A DNA stretch of 64,000 nucleotides from Ralstonia sp. UBA689 (GTDB lineage Bacteria; Pseudomonadota; Gammaproteobacteria; Burkholderiales; Burkholderiaceae), in contig NZ_DBMV01000030.1 of assembly GCF_002298975.1 (NCBI RefSeq), forward strand, positions 1 to 64,000, in the 5' to 3' direction. This document shows, piece by piece, positions 49,778 to 57,994 of the stretch. Under the pieces are notes generated by a model. It made no database searches, was not told the DNA's origin, and was given only the letters and a program-made list of their open reading frames with translations. Made by a program: the position numbers and the translations under genes. Within the stretch, counting starts at the first letter, position 1. Every line of letters starts with the position of its first letter.

Positions 49778-51112
49778 TCACGCCTGCCGCGCCAGCCGCA
49801 CACCGGTGAACTGCCACCGTTGATGCGGATAGAAGAAGTTGCGGTACGTCGCCCGCAGATGCCCTTCGGGCGACACGCATGACCCGCCGCGCAGCACCAT
49901 TTGGCTGCACATGAACTTGCCGTTGTATTCGCCCACGGCGCCCTCGGCCGGCTGGAAGCCGGGGTAGGGGCCATACGGGCTGGCGGTCCATTCCCACACA
50001 TCCCCGAATAGTTGACGCAGGCTGCCTGCCTCGGCCACGCCATGGTCAGGCAGGGGCCTCCGTGGCCCCAGCGAGCCCCCCCGGCTGGCGAAATTGCCTT
50101 GCACGGGCAGCCCTTCGGCGGCGTGTTCCCACTCGGCTTCGGTCGGCAGGCGGGCGCCGGCCCAGCGGGCGTAGGCATCGGCCTCGTAGAAGCTGACGTG
50201 CGTGACGGGCGCATCCGGGTCGACCGGCTGCAGGCCGTGCAGCGACATCTGCTGCCAACCTTCCCCCGCATCGGCATTTGCGCGCCAGTAAAGCGGAGCA
50301 TCGATGCCTTCGCGCTGGACCCAGGCCCAGCCGTCGGACAGCCAGAGCATCGGCTGCCGGTAGCCGCCGTCCTCCATGAAGGCGATCCACTCGCGGTTGG
50401 TGACGGGGTGGGTGGCCAATGCATAGGGCTCCAGCCAGACGGTGTGGCGCGGGCCCTCGCAATCGAACATGAAATCGGCGCCAAGGTTGGGATCACAAGC
50501 GGTTTTGCCGATCTGCACGGCGCCACCCTGGAAGCTGACCCAGCCAGGTTGCGCCCTGGGTTGACCACCTGCTGCGCGAACGGGCGCTGGGCGAGTCTCT
50601 GCATAGGCTGGACACATCGGGTTCTGGGCAAACAGGTGCAGCAGATCGGTCAGGAGCAACTCCTGATGCTGCTGCTCGTGATGCAGGCCGAGTGTGACCA
50701 GCCGGGCAACGTCGGCTGACACGCCGCCAGCCAGCAGGCGCTGCATGGCCCCATCGACATGCGCACGGTAGCTACGCACCTCGTCGAGCGTCGGGCGCGT
50801 GAGCATGCCCCGGCGCGGGCGTGGGTGCCGTGCGCCGACCGCCTCGTAGTACGAATTGAAGAGATACCGGTAGCGCGCGTCCGGCGAGCGGTAGCCGGGC
50901 ACGTTGGGGCCAAGGATGAACTCCTCGAAGAACCACGTGGTGTGGGCCAGGTGCCATTTGGCGGGGCTGGCGTCGTCCATGGACTGGACGGTGGCGTCTG
51001 CGTCCGACAGCGGCGCGGCCAGCGCCAGGGACTGCGCCCGCACGGCGTCGTATTGCAGCAGCAGATCGGGCAAAGCGGTGGCGGGTGCATCGAAGGCGGG
51101 CAATACACGCAT
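49778..51112 (-). CDS. egtB: Ergothioneine biosynthesis protein EgtB (sulfoxide synthase type)
   Basis: EgtB is a non-heme iron enzyme that joins a thiol to trimethyl-histidine. The 444-residue protein has an N-terminal DinB-like domain with the iron-binding HHEQQHQE (H-x3-H-x-E) and a C-terminal FGE-sulfatase domain with THVSFYEADAYARWAGARLPTEAEWE and SCVSPEGHLRATYRNFF. The start at 51112 has GGAGACGCC upstream; the open extension to 51301 overlaps the operator region of lacI. The usual partner egtD (histidine methyltransferase) is not next to it, so it is encoded elsewhere or absent. Distinguishing EgtB from OvoA rests on the lack of a fused methyltransferase. Confidence 0.9.
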   Translation of the reverse strand: MRVLPAFDAPATALPDLLLQYDAVRAQSLALAAPLSDADATVQSMDDASPAKWHLAHTTWFFEEFILGPNVPGYRSPDARYRYLFNSYYEAVGARHPRPRRGMLTRPTLDEVRSYRAHVDGAMQRLLAGGVSADVARLVTLGLHHEQQHQELLLTDLLHLFAQNPMCPAYAETRPAPVRAAGGQPRAQPGWVSFQGGAVQIGKTACDPNLGADFMFDCEGPRHTVWLEPYALATHPVTNREWIAFMEDGGYRQPMLWLSDGWAWVQREGIDAPLYWRANADAGEGWQQMSLHGLQPVDPDAPVTHVSFYEADAYARWAGARLPTEAEWEHAAEGLPVQGNFASRGGSLGPRRPLPDHGVAEAGSLRQLFGDVWEWTASPYGPYPGFQPAEGAVGEYNGKFMCSQMVLRGGSCVSPEGHLRATYRNFFYPHQRWQFTGVRLARQA

Positions 51113-51310
51113 AGGCGTCTCCAGTCTCCAGGCAAGCGGCAGGAACAGCCCAGCAGCAAGCGGGCCTGTTGAAACGTGCCCATCTGCGTCAATTGGCGTG
51201 GCGCGCTTCCCCTGTTTGGTAAGAAGCATATGCGAGCTTTGCAACTTTGCTATGCGCAACACTCGCCATGCTGCGTTGCAAGGAACATCGCGGTGCAACA
51301 TCGATTGTCA

Positions 51311-51321
51311 TGAAACGTTCA
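51311..51321. promoter_or_regulatory. Secondary LacI-type operator candidate
   Basis: TGAAACGTTCA is a partial palindrome with the same ACGTT core as the perfect operator at 51338-51351, with centres about 28 bases apart. That is close to helical phasing for cooperative binding. It lies between the egtB and lacI starts. Confidence 0.4.
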
Positions 51322-51337
51322 TTGCTGCCGCCTAGGA

Positions 51338-51351
51338 TGTAAACGTTTACA
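51338..51351. promoter_or_regulatory. LacI-family operator, perfect 14-bp palindrome
   Basis: TGTAAACGTTTACA, 19 bases before the lacI start, has the central CG and symmetric AAACGTTT expected for a LacI/GalR-type regulator. It probably mediates autoregulation and control of the whole ABC operon that follows without a break. Confidence 0.85.
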
Positions 51352-51370
51352 AATCTTCCAGGGCGCCAGC

Positions 51371-52441
51371 ATGGCGAGCAGCATCAAGGATGTGGCAACG
51401 CACGCCGGCATCTCCATCGCTACTGTGTCGCGCGCGGTCAATACGCCGGAGCGCGTGAGCGCCGAAACGCTTGCCCGCGTGCAGGCAGCCATGGATGCGC
51501 TGCAATACCGCCCGAATGCGCTTGGGCGCCAGTTGCGCGCGATGCGCACGGGTCTGCTGGGCGTTGTGCTGCCGTCGCTGGCCAACCCGGTGTTTGCCGA
51601 GTGCATGCAGGGCATCGACGAGGCGGCATCCGTCACCGGCCAGCGCGTCATGCTGATGACCACCGCCTACAACCGCGAGCGTGAAGCCCGTGCCATCGAG
51701 ACCATGCTGGAGCAGCGCGTCGATGGCCTGATCCTGACCGTGGCCGATGCCGCCGCCAACCCGCACCTCGATCGTCTGGACGCTGAGCACGTGCCCTACG
51801 TGCTGGTCTACAACGACACGTACGGCCAGCCGCGCATCCCCGCACGCTGCTGCGTGACGGTCGACAACCGTGCCGCCGCGTGCGACGCCATTCGCGCCTT
51901 GCTCGCGCAGGGCCACCGCCAGATTCGCATGCTGACCGGCACGCTGTCGGCGTCCGACCGTGCCGCGCTGCGCCACGACGGCTATCGCGAGGCGCTGCAG
52001 GCCGCCGGCATAACGCCGCAGCCGCCCGTGGAAATCGACTTCAATGCCGACGCCATGCTGCCCGCCGAGCTGGCCCGCCTGCTGGCGCCGCCGCGCCCGA
52101 CCGCCATCTTCTGCAGCAACGACCGGCTGGCCCTGCTGACCATCCGCTCGCTGCGCGAGATGGAACTGCGTGTGCCGGAAGACGTGAGCGTGATCGGTTT
52201 CGACGGCTTGGCGATGGGGCAGTGGCTCTCGCCCACGCTCGCCACGGTGGCCCAGCCGCACCGCCAGATCGGCGTCGATGCGGCCCAGGCGCTGGCCCGC
52301 CGCATCGCCGGCGAGGTGGTTCCGTCGATCACGCTGCCTCACCGGTTGCTTGCGGGCGGCACGCTGGCCAAGGCGCCGGCCGAGCCGTCTTTGTCCGTTA
52401 TTTCTTCCCTCACGTCTGATACGCAAGGAGCGTCTCGATGA
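51371..52441 (+). CDS. LacI family transcriptional regulator
   Basis: The 356-residue regulator has the helix-turn-helix SIKDVATHAGISIATVSRAVN at residues 4-24, the hinge helix YRPNALGRQLR, and a periplasmic-binding-like effector domain from about 60. It precedes and overlaps the binding-protein gene of an ABC importer (ATGA at 52438), so it likely represses that operon and senses its substrate or a derivative. Effector unknown. The perfect palindrome upstream is its likely target. Confidence 0.93.
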   Translation: MASSIKDVATHAGISIATVSRAVNTPERVSAETLARVQAAMDALQYRPNALGRQLRAMRTGLLGVVLPSLANPVFAECMQGIDEAASVTGQRVMLMTTAYNREREARAIETMLEQRVDGLILTVADAAANPHLDRLDAEHVPYVLVYNDTYGQPRIPARCCVTVDNRAAACDAIRALLAQGHRQIRMLTGTLSASDRAALRHDGYREALQAAGITPQPPVEIDFNADAMLPAELARLLAPPRPTAIFCSNDRLALLTIRSLREMELRVPEDVSVIGFDGLAMGQWLSPTLATVAQPHRQIGVDAAQALARRIAGEVVPSITLPHRLLAGGTLAKAPAEPSLSVISSLTSDTQGASR

Positions 52442-53469
52442 AACGTCTTGTTCAATGGCTGCGCGCGTGCGGCCTCGTGGCTGCCGGCGCCTTCGCTGTT
52501 GCTGCGCCGGTGCAGGCTCAGCCGGCCGGTCAGCAGGTTGCCATCTGCTACAACTGCCCGCCGGAATGGGCCGACTGGGCCAGCCAGATCAAGGCCATCA
52601 AGGAGAAGACCGGCATCACCGTGCCGTTCGACAACAAGAACTCCGGCCAGGCCATTGCGCAGATGCTGGCCGAGAAGGGGCACCCGGTGGCCGACGTGGC
52701 CTACCTGGGCATCACGTCTGCCTACCAGGCCAAGGAAAAGGGGCTGGTCGCCAACTACAAGCCCAAGCATTGGGAAGACATTCCGGCCGGTATGAAAGAC
52801 CCGGACGGCGCGTTCTTTTCGATCCACTCCGGCACGCTGGGCTTCTTCGTCAACAAGGATGCGCTGGAAGGCAAGCCCGTGCCGCGTTCGTGGAAGGATC
52901 TGCTCAAGCCCGAATACAAGGGCATGGTCGGCTACCTGGACCCGAGCAGCGCCTTCGTCGGCTACGTGGGTGCCGTGGCGGTCAATCAGGCGCTGGGCGG
53001 CACGCTCGACAACTTCAGCCCGGCCATCGAGTGGTTCAAGCAGTTGAAGAAGAACGCGCCGATCGTGCCGAAGCAGACCGCCTACGCGCGCGTCGTGGCA
53101 GGGGAAATCCCCATCCTGCTCGACTACGACTTCAACGCCTACCGCGCCAAGTACAAGGACCACGCCAACGTGGAGTTCGTGATCCCGCAGGAAGGCTCGA
53201 TTGCCGTGCCGTACGTGATGAGCCTGACCGCCGGCGCGCCGCACGCTGACAACGCCAAGAAGGTGCTGGACTTCGTGCTGTCGGATGAAGGCCAGGCGCT
53301 GTGGGCCAACGCCTACCTGCGTCCGGTGCGCGCCAATGCCATGAGCAAGGAAGCCGCATCGCGCTTCCTGCCGGCCAGCGAATACGCCCGCGTGAAGACG
53401 GTCGACTTCAACAAGATGGCAGCTGGCCAGCAAGCTTTCGGCACGCGCTATCTGGACGAGGTGCGCTAA
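52438..53469 (+). CDS. ABC transporter substrate-binding protein (solute-binding family 1, iron/spermidine/phosphonate type)
   Basis: The 343-residue periplasmic protein has a signal peptide (MKRLVQWLRACGLVAAGAF, cleavage after VQA at 27). The mature form has ADVAYLGITSAYQAKEKGL and GTLGFFVNKDALEGKPVPRSWKDLLKPEYKG, the SBP_bac type pattern shared with Fe(III), thiamine, spermidine and 2-aminoethylphosphonate binders. The ligand cannot be read; the phosphodiesterase at the end of the operon points to a phosphate ester. Its start overlaps the lacI stop. Confidence 0.92.
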   Translation: MKRLVQWLRACGLVAAGAFAVAAPVQAQPAGQQVAICYNCPPEWADWASQIKAIKEKTGITVPFDNKNSGQAIAQMLAEKGHPVADVAYLGITSAYQAKEKGLVANYKPKHWEDIPAGMKDPDGAFFSIHSGTLGFFVNKDALEGKPVPRSWKDLLKPEYKGMVGYLDPSSAFVGYVGAVAVNQALGGTLDNFSPAIEWFKQLKKNAPIVPKQTAYARVVAGEIPILLDYDFNAYRAKYKDHANVEFVIPQEGSIAVPYVMSLTAGAPHADNAKKVLDFVLSDEGQALWANAYLRPVRANAMSKEAASRFLPASEYARVKTVDFNKMAAGQQAFGTRYLDEVR

Positions 53470-53471
53470 GC

Positions 53472-54326
53472 ATGGCCGCAGCCGCCACCCGCCCCACCTT
53501 GCCGGAGGACGCCGTATTGCCCGCGCGGTGGCGGGTGGCGCTGCTCGCGCCAGCCGTTGCGCTGTTCTGCGCGTTCTGGCTGCTGCCGATGGCTGCGCTG
53601 CTGCGTGTAAGCGGCAGCGAAGGCTTGGTCGCCACCTATACCGCCGCGCTCACCACGCCGCGTTACCTCGGCAGCCTCGTCTCCACGGTGATGCTATCGG
53701 CGGCGGTCACGCTGGCAACGCTCATCCTATCGACCATCGCCGGGCTGTTCCTGGTGCGTCACAACGTGCCGGGTAAGCGGCTGATCACAGCCATGCTGAC
53801 GTTTCCGCTGGCGTTCCCTGGCGTGGTGGTCGGTTTCATGGTGATCCTGCTGGCCGGGCGCCAGGGCCTGCTGGGTGACCTGACCCACAAGCTGACCGGC
53901 GAGAAATGGGTCTTCGCCTATTCGATCGGCGGGCTGTTTCTCGGCTACCTGTATTTCTCCATCCCCCGCGTGGTGCTGACGGTGATGGCCGCGGCGGAAA
54001 AGCTTGATCGCTCGCTGGAAGAGGCGGCCCGCTCGCTGGGCGCATCGTCGTGGCAGGTGACGCGCGATGTGCTGGTGCCGGGGCTCGCGCCCGCGCTCAT
54101 CGCCTCCGGGGCCATCTGCTTTGCCACGTCGATGGGCGCGTTCGGCACCGCCTTCACGCTCGCCACCGATATCGACGTGTTACCGATGACGATCTATACC
54201 GAATTCACGCTCAACGCCGGGATTGCGATGGCGGCGGCGCTCTCCGTCGTGCTGGGTGTGGTGACGTGGGTGGTGCTGGCGATTGCGCGTACGGCCGCTG
54301 GCGGGCAAGCAGGAGCGGCAGCATGA
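53472..54326 (+). CDS. ABC transporter permease, first subunit
   Basis: The 284-residue inner membrane protein has six predicted helices and the binding-protein-dependent permease EAA loop EEAARSLGASSWQVTRDVLVPGLAPAL (about residues 185-211). It forms the channel with the second permease. The start at 53472 is two bases after the binding-protein stop. Its end is the first of two 12-base direct repeats, and the next permease starts 107 bases later instead of overlapping directly. Confidence 0.92.
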   Translation: MAAAATRPTLPEDAVLPARWRVALLAPAVALFCAFWLLPMAALLRVSGSEGLVATYTAALTTPRYLGSLVSTVMLSAAVTLATLILSTIAGLFLVRHNVPGKRLITAMLTFPLAFPGVVVGFMVILLAGRQGLLGDLTHKLTGEKWVFAYSIGGLFLGYLYFSIPRVVLTVMAAAEKLDRSLEEAARSLGASSWQVTRDVLVPGLAPALIASGAICFATSMGAFGTAFTLATDIDVLPMTIYTEFTLNAGIAMAAALSVVLGVVTWVVLAIARTAAGGQAGAAA

Positions 54327-54436
54327 GCAGCGAGCAGGGGCCCCGCGCAGCGGGGATGCGCGCGTCCGCGAATGCTGCCGGCCGCCGACACCAAGACACA
54401 GGCATGACCAACAACTTTTGGAAGGCGGCAGCATGA
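54323..54436 (+). CDS. 37-codon ORF bridging two permease genes, within a 110-bp segment flanked by direct repeats
   Basis: The ORF starts in an ATGA overlap with the upstream permease stop and ends in an ATGA overlap with the downstream permease start, so ribosomes could pass along all three. The peptide is polar and ends TNNFWKAAA; it resembles nothing I know. The GCGGCAGCATGA at 54315-54326 recurs exactly at 54425-54436, so deletion between the copies would restore a standard permease-permease ATGA junction. It is likely a chance coupling ORF rather than a functional protein. Confidence 0.4.
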   Translation: MSSEQGPRAAGMRASANAAGRRHQDTGMTNNFWKAAA

Positions 54437-55230
54437 AGCGCGCGCTTTCTCTCTCGCAGTGGCTCATCACGCTGCTGCTGTGCCTGTTCCTGATCGTGCC
54501 GGTCGTGCTGTCGATGGCCGTGGGTCTGACGCGCAACTACATCCGCGGCTTCAAGAGCGGTTGGACGCTGGATTGGGTCGCCCAGGTGTGGGACATGTAT
54601 CACGCGTCGATCTGGATGTCGCTGCTGGTGGCGCTGTGCACGCTGGTGATCGTGCTGGCCGCAGGCGTTCCGGCAGGTTACGTGCTGGCCCGCCGCCAGA
54701 GCCGCACAAGCCGCCTGATCGAAGAATTCCTGACGCTGCCCGTGGCGCTGCCGGGGCTGGCGACCGCGCTGGGGCTGATCGTGGCCTACGGCGGGTTCGG
54801 CAGCTTTCGCGAGAGCCTGTGGTTCATCGTTGTCGGGCACGTGGTGTTCACGCTGCCGTTCATGGTGCGCTCCGTGGCGGCGGTTTGCGCGGGGCAGAAT
54901 CTGCGTACGCTGGAGGAGGGCGCGGCCAGCCTCGGCGCATCGTTCTGGCAGCGCTTTCGCACCATCGTGCTGCCCAACGTGCAGCCCGGCATCCTCGCTG
55001 GCGCGTTGACGGTCGTGACGCTCTCGGTGGGCGAATTCAACCTGACCTGGATGCTGCACACGCCGGAAACCAAGACCCTGCCGGTCGGCCTGGCCGACAC
55101 CTATGCGTCGATGCGCCTGGAGATTGCCAGCGCCTACACGCTGATCTTCTTCGTCATGATCGTGCCGCTGCTGGTGCTGATGCAGCGCTTCGGCGGGCTG
55201 CGTGTGAACAACGGAAAGACTTCCCGATGA
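54433..55230 (+). CDS. ABC transporter permease, second subunit
   Basis: The 265-residue membrane protein has about six helices and the EAA loop EEGAASLGASFWQRFRTIVLPNVQPGI (about residues 156-182). PVALPGLATALGLIVAYGGFG is typical of the PotC/PhnV-like branch. The start at 54433 has GGAAGGCGG upstream and overlaps the small ORF before it; its end overlaps the ATPase start by 4 bases. Conserved spacing to the ATPase contrasts with the 107-base gap before it. Confidence 0.92.
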   Translation: MKRALSLSQWLITLLLCLFLIVPVVLSMAVGLTRNYIRGFKSGWTLDWVAQVWDMYHASIWMSLLVALCTLVIVLAAGVPAGYVLARRQSRTSRLIEEFLTLPVALPGLATALGLIVAYGGFGSFRESLWFIVVGHVVFTLPFMVRSVAAVCAGQNLRTLEEGAASLGASFWQRFRTIVLPNVQPGILAGALTVVTLSVGEFNLTWMLHTPETKTLPVGLADTYASMRLEIASAYTLIFFVMIVPLLVLMQRFGGLRVNNGKTSR

Positions 55231-56297
55231 GCAACGAACCTCTTCAACTCGCGCCCGTGTCGATCCGGTTGCGCGGCTGCGGCAAGCACTTCGGCGGCCA
55301 GCGCGTGCTGGACCCGCTCGACCTCGACATCGGCGCCGGCGAGACCGTCGTGTTGCTCGGCCCATCAGGCTGCGGCAAGACCACCACGCTGCGCATCGTC
55401 GCCGGGCTGGAAGCGCCGGATGCCGGCGGCACCGTGTGCTTTGGCGACGAGGATGTCACCGCCCGTCCGATCGAGCGTCGCCGCGTAGGCATGGTGTTCC
55501 AGAACTACGCGCTTTTTCCCAACCTGAGCGTGCGCGGCAATGTGGAATACGGCCTGCGCATCCAGCGCCGCCAGAATCGCCTGTCCGACACGCAAATCAG
55601 CGCGCGGGCGGATACGCTGCTGGAGATGATGCACCTCGCGCCGTACGCCGACCGTCGCGTCGATCAGCTCTCGGGCGGACAGCGTCAGCGCGTGGCATTG
55701 GCGCGTGCATTGGCACCCGAGCCGCGCGTGCTGCTGCTCGACGAACCGCTCACGGCGCTCGACGCCAAGCTGCGCGAATCCGTGCGTGCCGAGATGGACC
55801 GCCTGCTGCGCGGCCTCGGCATCACCACCATCTACGTGACGCACGATCAGGAAGAGGCGATGGCGCTGGCTGATCGCATCGTTGTCATGGAAGCCGGCCG
55901 CATCGCGCAGATCGGCACGCCGCGCGAAATCTACTTCCAGCCGGCCAACCGGCATGTGGCGGATTTCATCGGCATCATGAACCGGCTTGACGGTCTGCGC
56001 CGGGATGGCGCGTTCGTTTGTGCAGGCGGCCGCGTGGCCCTGCCGTCGAGCGGCGCGGGCGAAGGCGACACTGTGTTTTTCCGCCCCGAAGATGCGGTCC
56101 TGGCCGATCCGGCCCAGGCGGCGCTCAAGGGCACGGTGGAATCTGCGGTGTTTTTGGGCTTCCGAACCCGTGTGCGTGTGGCAGGTGTTTCTGCGACGCC
56201 GTTGTTTATTGATGTGCCTGGCCGCCAGCACTTTGCGCCGGGCCATGCCGTCGGTTTTGACATTCCGGCCGACCGCCTTCTGACTCTGCAAGCCTGA
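55227..56297 (+). CDS. ABC transporter ATP-binding protein (PotA/FbpC/PhnT-like)
   Basis: The 356-residue ATPase has Walker A GPSGCGKTT (about 46-54), Q-loop MVFQNYALFPNLSV, signature LSGGQRQRVALARAL and Walker B VLLLDEPLTALD, followed by the switch THDQEEAM. The C-terminal 110 residues form a TOBE-like regulatory domain (FRPEDAVLADPAQ). It couples ATP hydrolysis to the two permeases. The start overlaps the permease stop and the stop overlaps the phosphodiesterase start, so the operon is tight. Confidence 0.94.
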   Translation: MSNEPLQLAPVSIRLRGCGKHFGGQRVLDPLDLDIGAGETVVLLGPSGCGKTTTLRIVAGLEAPDAGGTVCFGDEDVTARPIERRRVGMVFQNYALFPNLSVRGNVEYGLRIQRRQNRLSDTQISARADTLLEMMHLAPYADRRVDQLSGGQRQRVALARALAPEPRVLLLDEPLTALDAKLRESVRAEMDRLLRGLGITTIYVTHDQEEAMALADRIVVMEAGRIAQIGTPREIYFQPANRHVADFIGIMNRLDGLRRDGAFVCAGGRVALPSSGAGEGDTVFFRPEDAVLADPAQAALKGTVESAVFLGFRTRVRVAGVSATPLFIDVPGRQHFAPGHAVGFDIPADRLLTLQA

Positions 56298-57145
56298 TGC
56301 ACTTCCTGCAACTGACCGATCTTCATATCAAGCGCCCCGGGCGACTGGCTTACCGACGCGTTGATACCGCCGCCTATCTGGCGCGCTGCGTGGCGCATAT
56401 CCTCGCGCAGCCTGAGCGGCCAGTGGCCATCGTCCTGACCGGCGATCTGGTCGACGCCGGCGCGCCCGAGGAATACGCGCACCTGCGCGCCGTGCTCGCA
56501 CCGCTGGATGCGGTGGGCATCCGCCTGCTGCCGGTGCTCGGCAACCACGACGCCCGCGCTGCCGCACGCACGGCCTTTGCCGACTGGCTGGCGCCCATTT
56601 CCACCACCGAGCAAGACCCGAATGCCTTCCAGTACTGGACCGACATCGGCGATGTGCGTCTGATCGTGCTCGACACGCTGGACGTCGGCAACCCAGGCGG
56701 CCGTCTTGGCGTGCAGCGTCTCGACTGGCTGGCCGAGGCACTGGCGATGGAAACGCAGCGCCCGGTCGTGGTCGCCATGCACCACCCGCCGTTCGCCACC
56801 GGCATCGGCCATATGGACGTGCAATCGCTGGCCGAAGAGGACATTCCCGCCTTCGCGCAGATCGTGCGCGCCGCCGGCAACGTCGAGCGGATCATCTGCG
56901 GCCATCTGCATCGCTCCATTGACGTGCGCTTTGCGGGCACGGTGGCATCGACGTGTCCGTCGCCCGCGCATCAGGTCGCGCTGGATCTCGATCCGGACGC
57001 CGAACCTGGCTTCGTGATGGAGCCGCCCGCCTACAAGGTGCACGCCTGGGTGCCGGGGCAGGGGCTGGTCAGTCATCTTGCTTATGTCGGCGAGTTTGAC
57101 GGCCCGCACCCGTTTTTCGAGCCGGACGGGCGGTTGATCGACTAA
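56297..57145 (+). CDS. Metallophosphoesterase / phosphodiesterase (cyclic-nucleotide or glycerophosphodiester type)
   Basis: The 282-residue enzyme has the complete dimetal motifs: D8 and H10 in LTDLHIKRP, GDLVDAG, GNHD, MHHPPF and CGHLHRSID. It fits the CpdA/GpdQ branch of class III phosphodiesterases, which cleave cAMP or glycerophosphodiesters. The start overlaps the ATPase stop (TGATG), so it is the last cistron of the LacI-ABC operon and probably acts in the cytoplasm on the imported substrate. There is no signal peptide. It overlaps azoR at the 3-prime end by 4 bases in convergent orientation. Confidence 0.93.
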   Translation: MHFLQLTDLHIKRPGRLAYRRVDTAAYLARCVAHILAQPERPVAIVLTGDLVDAGAPEEYAHLRAVLAPLDAVGIRLLPVLGNHDARAAARTAFADWLAPISTTEQDPNAFQYWTDIGDVRLIVLDTLDVGNPGGRLGVQRLDWLAEALAMETQRPVVVAMHHPPFATGIGHMDVQSLAEEDIPAFAQIVRAAGNVERIICGHLHRSIDVRFAGTVASTCPSPAHQVALDLDPDAEPGFVMEPPAYKVHAWVPGQGLVSHLAYVGEFDGPHPFFEPDGRLID

Positions 57146-57840
57146 ACCGCCTCGGCAGTGGCGCCGGCCGCCATGCGCACGACCAGCGCATCGACGCCAT
57201 GTTCTGCGACGGCAATCGATGCCGTCAGGCGCTCGTCGGCAAACTCGTCGTACTCGATGGCGACTGACGCTACGTCGGTGATGCCGATATAGCCGAACGC
57301 CGTGGCGACACCGCCCTCCACGTGATTCAGGTGGGCGATGCGCTGGCCCGGCCCATACCCGAAATCGCCGCGTGAGCTGAGGATGACGAGGCGCTTGTTC
57401 ATGCCGGCCAGCAGCGGCCAGTAAGGCTCGCCCGCGCGGCTGCGGTCGAAACCGAACGTACGGCCCACGCGCACGATGTTGTCGATGTAGGCCTTGAATT
57501 GCGCGGGCATGCCGAAGTTGTACATCGGCACGCCAGCGACGATCACGTCGGCGGCGAGCAGTTCGTCGATCAGCGCATCGCTTTGCGCTAGCGCCTCATG
57601 CATCCATGGCGCCCGCTGCGCGGGCGGTGTGAAGGCGGCATGCACCCATCGGCCGTTCACGGGCGAGGGCGGTTCGGCACCAACGTCGCGGTAAACCACA
57701 CGAGCATCGGGCTCGCGTTCAAGCCAACGCTCAACAAAGCGCGCAGAGAGCCGGCGCGTGTGCGAGCCGTGCAGGGCCGTGTCGGAGCGGCCGGGGCGGG
57801 CGCTGGCGTCGAGATGCAGAAGTCGGGTCGGAGCAATCAT
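57142..57840 (-). CDS. azoR: FMN-dependent NADH-azoreductase
   Basis: The 232-residue flavodoxin-like protein begins TRLLHLDASARPGRSDT with GSHTRRLS, the AzoR phosphate-binding region. VPMYNFGMPAQFKAYIDNIVRVGRTF and LSSRGDFGYGPGQRIAHLNHVE follow as in E. coli AzoR. It reduces azo dyes and quinones with NADH. It diverges from a LysR gene that likely controls it; a dyad (57860-57880) lies 20 bases upstream of its start. Confidence 0.94.
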   Translation of the reverse strand: MIAPTRLLHLDASARPGRSDTALHGSHTRRLSARFVERWLEREPDARVVYRDVGAEPPSPVNGRWVHAAFTPPAQRAPWMHEALAQSDALIDELLAADVIVAGVPMYNFGMPAQFKAYIDNIVRVGRTFGFDRSRAGEPYWPLLAGMNKRLVILSSRGDFGYGPGQRIAHLNHVEGGVATAFGYIGITDVASVAIEYDEFADERLTASIAVAEHGVDALVVRMAAGATAEAV

Positions 57841-57859
57841 GTCGAATGCGATGTTGTGA

Positions 57860-57880
57860 GTAGAGGTGTGACCACTCTAC
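57860..57880. promoter_or_regulatory. Dyad upstream of azoR, possible LysR operator
   Basis: GTAGAG (57860-57865) and CTCTAC (57875-57880) form a 6-bp inverted repeat separated by nine bases. It lies between azoR and the divergent LysR gene, close to the azoR start. The arms are short, so it is a suggestion only. Confidence 0.4.
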
Positions 57881-57994
57881 GAACCGCGCTGCACAACGAC
57901 AAACGACAAGTTTTGCGCGCCATGGATGACCTGGATTCATCCACGCCAGCCGTGGGGCCACTGCGTGAGTGACTGCCCGTGACACAATCGGTGA

